Assembly (NCBI GenBank): GCA_946407065.1
Contig: CAMJMQ010000027.1
Span: forward strand, 1-34,459
DNA from: an uncultured Clostridia bacterium
GTDB lineage: Bacteria > Bacillota > Clostridia > Oscillospirales > Acutalibacteraceae
DNA: 34,459 bases
Reading direction: 5' to 3'
The translations under genes and the position numbers were made by a program. Below the pieces are notes generated by a model that saw only the letters and a list, made by a program, of their open reading frames with translations, was not told the DNA's origin and made no database searches. This document shows positions 31,789 through 34,459 of the stretch, piece by piece (the first letter of the stretch is position 1; every line of letters starts with the position of its first letter).

Positions 31789-31813
31789 CATCACCCCACA
31801 CTTGTCATATAAT
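31785..31813 (+). promoter_or_regulatory. Perfect consensus promoter for greA
   Basis: TTGACA at 31785-31790, 17-base spacer, TATAAT at 31808-31813. The -35 overlaps the TGA stop of the preceding gene (31786-31788). Confidence 0.93.
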
Positions 31814-31868
31814 ATAATTTGTATGCGAATATCCCGAATCACCAAAGATTTGAAAGGAAGATAGAAAA

Positions 31869-32342
31869 ATGGCGAAACCGGTAATGTTAACTGCCGAAGG
31901 CTTAAAACAGTTAGAAGAAGAGCTCGATCTTCTCAAAGGCGAAAAGCGTAAAGAGATTGCGGAAAAGATCAAAGTCGCGCGTTCCTACGGTGACCTTTCC
32001 GAGAACAGTGAATATGATGACGCCAAAAATGAGCAGGCGATGCTCGAGGCGCGTATCGTGACCATTGAGGCTACCCTCAAAAATGCGGTGCTGATCGACG
32101 AGGAGGGCATCTCCAACGAGCATATCCATGTCGGCTCCAAGGTCAAGCTGCTGAACCTGCGCACCGACAGCGAGGTCACCTACAAGATCGTCGGCTCCAA
32201 CGAGGCGAACCCCTCCGAGGGTAAGATCTCCGATGAGTCGCCCGTCGGTCTGGCGCTGCTCGGACATGCTATCGGCGACGCTGTCGAGGTAGAGGTGCCC
32301 GCCGGTGTGATCGGCTTCAAGGTGCTCGATATCTTTAAATAA
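31869..32342 (+). CDS. greA: Transcription elongation factor GreA
   Basis: A 157-residue GreA, which enters the RNA polymerase secondary channel and stimulates cleavage of backtracked RNA. The N-terminal coiled-coil antiparallel helix pair includes [20 protein letters not shown] (acidic tip residues present), and the C-terminal FKBP-like domain ends with [21 protein letters not shown]. The length is typical. AAAGGAAG lies upstream. It is followed by a repeat-bearing gap before lysS. Confidence 0.97.
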   Translation: MAKPVMLTAEGLKQLEEELDLLKGEKRKEIAEKIKVARSYGDLSENSEYDDAKNEQAMLEARIVTIEATLKNAVLIDEEGISNEHIHVGSKVKLLNLRTDSEVTYKIVGSNEANPSEGKISDESPVGLALLGHAIGDAVEVEVPAGVIGFKVLDIFK

Positions 32343-32345
32343 TAT

Positions 32346-32680
32346 AGGCTCCTTTTGGTAAAAGGAGCTGTCCCCAAACGGGGACTGAGGAATTGTACTA
32401 AATTGTTTGAGCGGAGCGAGTATCTCTATACGATTACGTTTCATTAACAATAAGCGTAATGAAAGAGTATCTCCCTTCGGTCGGTCAATTGATGCAATTC
32501 ATCCGTCAGCTGACACCTTCTGAGGAGTTATCCAAATCTTTGATTTGGTTTATAACTCCCATGCAACAGCGCTCCAAGAGCGGACAAAGTCTGCGATTGG
32601 CTAAGCGCCACTGCCTTTCCCAAAGGAAGGCTTTGACAGGTCTTTCTACAGACTGAGCCTTTCTTTTGAGGGGAAGGCTG
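32346..32680. repeat. Foldback repeat element, copy B
   Basis: A diverged and longer copy of the 6729-6990 element: it begins AGGCTCCTTTTGGTAAAAGG, shares GAATTGTACTAAATTG, GAGCGGAGCGAGTATCT, the mirrored AGTATCTCCCTTCGGTCGG, and ends CCTTTCCCAAAGGAAGGC. About 90 bases of extra sequence with small palindromes lies in its right half. It fills the 364-base greA-lysS gap; the short ORF across it is an artefact. Confidence 0.8.
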
Positions 32681-32706
32681 ATTTAATAATCAAACCGAGG
32701 TAGGAT

Positions 32707-34176
32707 ATGGAACAAAATTTAAATGAAATTCTGAAACTCAGACGAGAGAAGCTCGCGAACTTACAGGAGATGGGCAAGGATCCTTTCATCATCACGAAAT
32801 TTGATCAGACCCACCACAGCGTGGATATCAAGAGCAACTATGACGCGCTCGAGGGCAAGACGGTGAGTATCGCCGGCAGAATGATGTTCAAGCGCGTCAT
32901 GGGCAAGGCGTCGTTCTGCAATGTGCAGGATCTCAAGGGCAGCATCCAGGCATATGTCGCCCGCGATTCGATCGGCGAGGAGAGCTATAAGCTCTTCAAG
33001 AAATACGACGTCGGCGATATCATCGGTATCACCGGCGAGGTGTTCAAGACCAAGACCGGTGAGATCTCCGTGCACGCTGCCGAGGTGACCCTGCTCTCCA
33101 AATCGTTGCAGATCCTGCCCGAAAAATACCACGGCCTGACCGATACCGACACCCGTTATCGTCAGCGCTACACCGACCTGATCATGAACGGCGAGGTCAA
33201 GGAGACCTTTGTCAAGCGCTCCAAGATCATCTCCTCCATCCGCCGCTTTTTGGACGACAGGGGCTTTATGGAGGTCGAGACGCCGATGCTGGTGCAGAAC
33301 GCCGGCGGCGCCGCGGCAAGACCGTTTGAGACGCATTTCAACGCCCTCGACGAGGACTTGAAGCTGCGTATCTCCTTAGAGCTCTACCTCAAGCGCCTGA
33401 TCGTTGGCGGCCTCGAGCGCGTATATGAGATCGGCAGAGTGTTCCGCAACGAGGGTCTGGATACCCGCCACAACCCCGAGTTCACGCTGATGGAGCTGTA
33501 CCAGGCATATACCGACTATCACGGCATGATGGATCTGACCGAGGCGATGTATCGCTATGTCGCTCAGCAGGTCAACGGTTCGATGCAGGTGACCTACGGC
33601 GAGCATGTGATCGATTTTGAGAAGCCCTTTGAGCGCATCACCATGGTGGACGCGGTCAAGAAATATGCCGGCGTCGACTGGAGCGAGGTCAAGACGACCG
33701 CCGACGCGCGCGCTGTCGCGGACAAGCTGCACGTCGAGTATGAGGACAGGCATCAAAAGGGCGATATCCTCAGCCTGATCTTTGAGGAATACGCCGAGTG
33801 CCATCTGATCCAGCCGACCTTCGTCATGGATCACCCGATCGAGATCTCGCCGCTGACCAAGAAGAAGCCCGACGATCCCGAGTATGTCGAGCGCTTTGAG
33901 ATGTTCATCAACGGCTGGGAGATGGCGAACGCCTACTCTGAGCTCAACGACCCGATCGATCAGCGCGAGCGCTTCAAGGCGCAGGAGGCAATGCTTGCCG
34001 CCGGCGATGAAGAAGCCAACACCACCGACGAGGACTTCCTCAACGCCCTTGAGATCGGCATGCCCCCCACAGGCGGCATCGGCTACGGCATCGACAGACT
34101 GGTCATGATCATGACCAACTCCCCCGCCATCAGGGATGTTCTTTTGTTCCCGACAATGAAATCCTTAGATAAGTAA
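32707..34176 (+). CDS. lysS: Lysyl-tRNA synthetase, class II
   Basis: A 489-residue LysRS. An N-terminal OB-fold anticodon-binding domain (about residues 55-145) precedes the class II catalytic domain, with motif 2 at [20 protein letters not shown] (about residues 238-257) and motif 3 at [16 protein letters not shown] (about 458-473). It charges tRNA-Lys. AGGTAGG supports the start. In the same window a lysine riboswitch controls a transporter, but no riboswitch or T-box is visible before lysS. Confidence 0.97.
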   Translation: MEQNLNEILKLRREKLANLQEMGKDPFIITKFDQTHHSVDIKSNYDALEGKTVSIAGRMMFKRVMGKASFCNVQDLKGSIQAYVARDSIGEESYKLFKKYDVGDIIGITGEVFKTKTGEISVHAAEVTLLSKSLQILPEKYHGLTDTDTRYRQRYTDLIMNGEVKETFVKRSKIISSIRRFLDDRGFMEVETPMLVQNAGGAAARPFETHFNALDEDLKLRISLELYLKRLIVGGLERVYEIGRVFRNEGLDTRHNPEFTLMELYQAYTDYHGMMDLTEAMYRYVAQQVNGSMQVTYGEHVIDFEKPFERITMVDAVKKYAGVDWSEVKTTADARAVADKLHVEYEDRHQKGDILSLIFEEYAECHLIQPTFVMDHPIEISPLTKKKPDDPEYVERFEMFINGWEMANAYSELNDPIDQRERFKAQEAMLAAGDEEANTTDEDFLNALEIGMPPTGGIGYGIDRLVMIMTNSPAIRDVLLFPTMKSLDK

Positions 34177-34229
34177 CACCCCAAAACCCCAGTATTTATG
34201 CGGGTTTCAAGAGTTGCGATGTCTCGGAT

Positions 34230-34257
34230 TTACGCCATTTACGCCAAACTTACGCCA
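34230..34257. repeat. Three direct copies of TTACGCCA
   Basis: TTACGCCA occurs at 34230, 34239 and 34250, spaced 9 and 11 bases. Just before, AAACCCC...GGGTTT (about 34184-34209) forms a hairpin. The arrangement resembles integrase arm sites or a remnant of an attachment site, but this is only a resemblance. Confidence 0.5.
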
Positions 34258-34310
34258 AACGATGCAGAAAGTTGTGCAGAGCGTAATCAATCGCATATTT
34301 TAATGAATTT

Positions 34311-34346
34311 GACCTTGATGGATTCGTTTTCATCAAGGTCTTTTTT
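34311..34346 (+). terminator. Terminator after lysS
   Basis: GACCTTGATG (34311-34320), ten-base loop, CATCAAGGTC (34331-34340), TTTTTT. Perfect 10-bp stem. Confidence 0.95.
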
Positions 34347-34356
34347 GTTTGACGGA

Positions 34357-34385
34357 TAGACAAAATCAGGCTGAAATGATATAAT
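34357..34385 (+). promoter_or_regulatory. Promoter for the gene at the right edge
   Basis: TAGACA at 34357-34362, 17-base spacer, TATAAT at 34380-34385, about 40 bases before the ATG at 34424. Confidence 0.75.
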
Positions 34386-34423
34386 GATAGAAAGATAAAT
34401 CGGAATTTATGGAGGCCTTTGGC

Positions 34424-34459
34424 ATGGGAAAAGATTTATCTAAAATGACATTGGAAGAG
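34424..34459 (+). CDS. Start of a gene, possibly GrpB family (truncated by window)
   Basis: Twelve codons are visible (MGKDLSKMTLEE), preceded by GGAGG nine bases before the ATG and by a good promoter. The N-terminus L-S-x-M-[TS]-L-E-E matches that of GrpB-family nucleotidyltransferase-like proteins, where LW follows, but too little is present to be certain. Confidence 0.5.
   Translation, partial: MGKDLSKMTLEE

Noticed and set aside
32459..32656. 65-codon ORF between greA and lysS
   Set aside because: It lies inside the foldback repeat copy B and has no ribosome binding site.

Overview
This window looks like core chromosome of a Gram-positive Clostridia bacterium, most likely a gut Oscillospirales/Ruminococcaceae-type organism. 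That placement is inferred from gene content and order (ylxM-ffh-rpsP-khpA, phoH-ybeY-era-recO, rsmD-coaD, greA-lysS), consensus sigma-A-type promoters, strong AGGAGG-type ribosome binding sites, a DUF4830 protein, and many small palindromic intergenic repeats. No tRNA or rRNA genes, CRISPR arrays, prophage or complete insertion sequences were seen.

Layout. 1-2660 (minus strand): ylxM, ffh, rpsP and khpA behind a perfect-consensus promoter, with a heptamer repeat array between ffh and rpsP. 2714-3718 (minus): a two-domain lipoprotein. 3900-8323 (plus): phoH, ybeY, era, a yqzL-like small gene overlapping recO (absent from a simple long-ORF view), with an 815-base repeat-bearing gap between era and yqzL. 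8352-14281: mutS2, a C39-like lipoprotein, a flavin/PNPOx (Nim-like) protein and uvrC. 14303-16338: an AT-rich single-pass membrane protein, rsmD, coaD and a coiled-coil protein. 16465-18618: a promoter, a lysine riboswitch, a palindromic repeat, a terminator and an NhaC-family transporter carrying an unusual DnaJ-type cysteine-rich module. 18796-21717 (minus): a GT-C glycosyltransferase and ychF. 21882-23773: HAD phosphatase, DUF4830 protein and an RsuA-type pseudouridine synthase. 24108-25226: an orphan sugar-importer ATPase (MsmK/UgpC type). 25227-26564: a 1.3-kb repeat island. 26565-30883: a CdaR-type regulator, ftsE, ftsX, an M23 peptidase with coiled coils, then a duplicated tail of that peptidase. 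30961-34176: an unknown protein, greA and lysS. 34424-end: the start of a gene that resembles GrpB.

How the genes fit together. Most are housekeeping: protein targeting (ffh/ylxM), ribosome assembly and modification (rpsP, ybeY, era, rsmD, rsuA, ychF), DNA repair (recO, mutS2, uvrC), CoA synthesis (coaD), transcription elongation (greA), tRNA charging (lysS), and cell-wall division (ftsE-ftsX-M23 hydrolase). The least ordinary parts are the lysine-riboswitch-controlled NhaC-like transporter with its four-CxxC domain, the modular palindromic repeats (several with precise terminal inverted repeats), the duplicated peptidase tail, and a terminator whose 3' arm carries the next gene's ribosome binding site. 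I found no clear new defence or mobile system. The transporter module and the repeat families are the best candidates for something undescribed.
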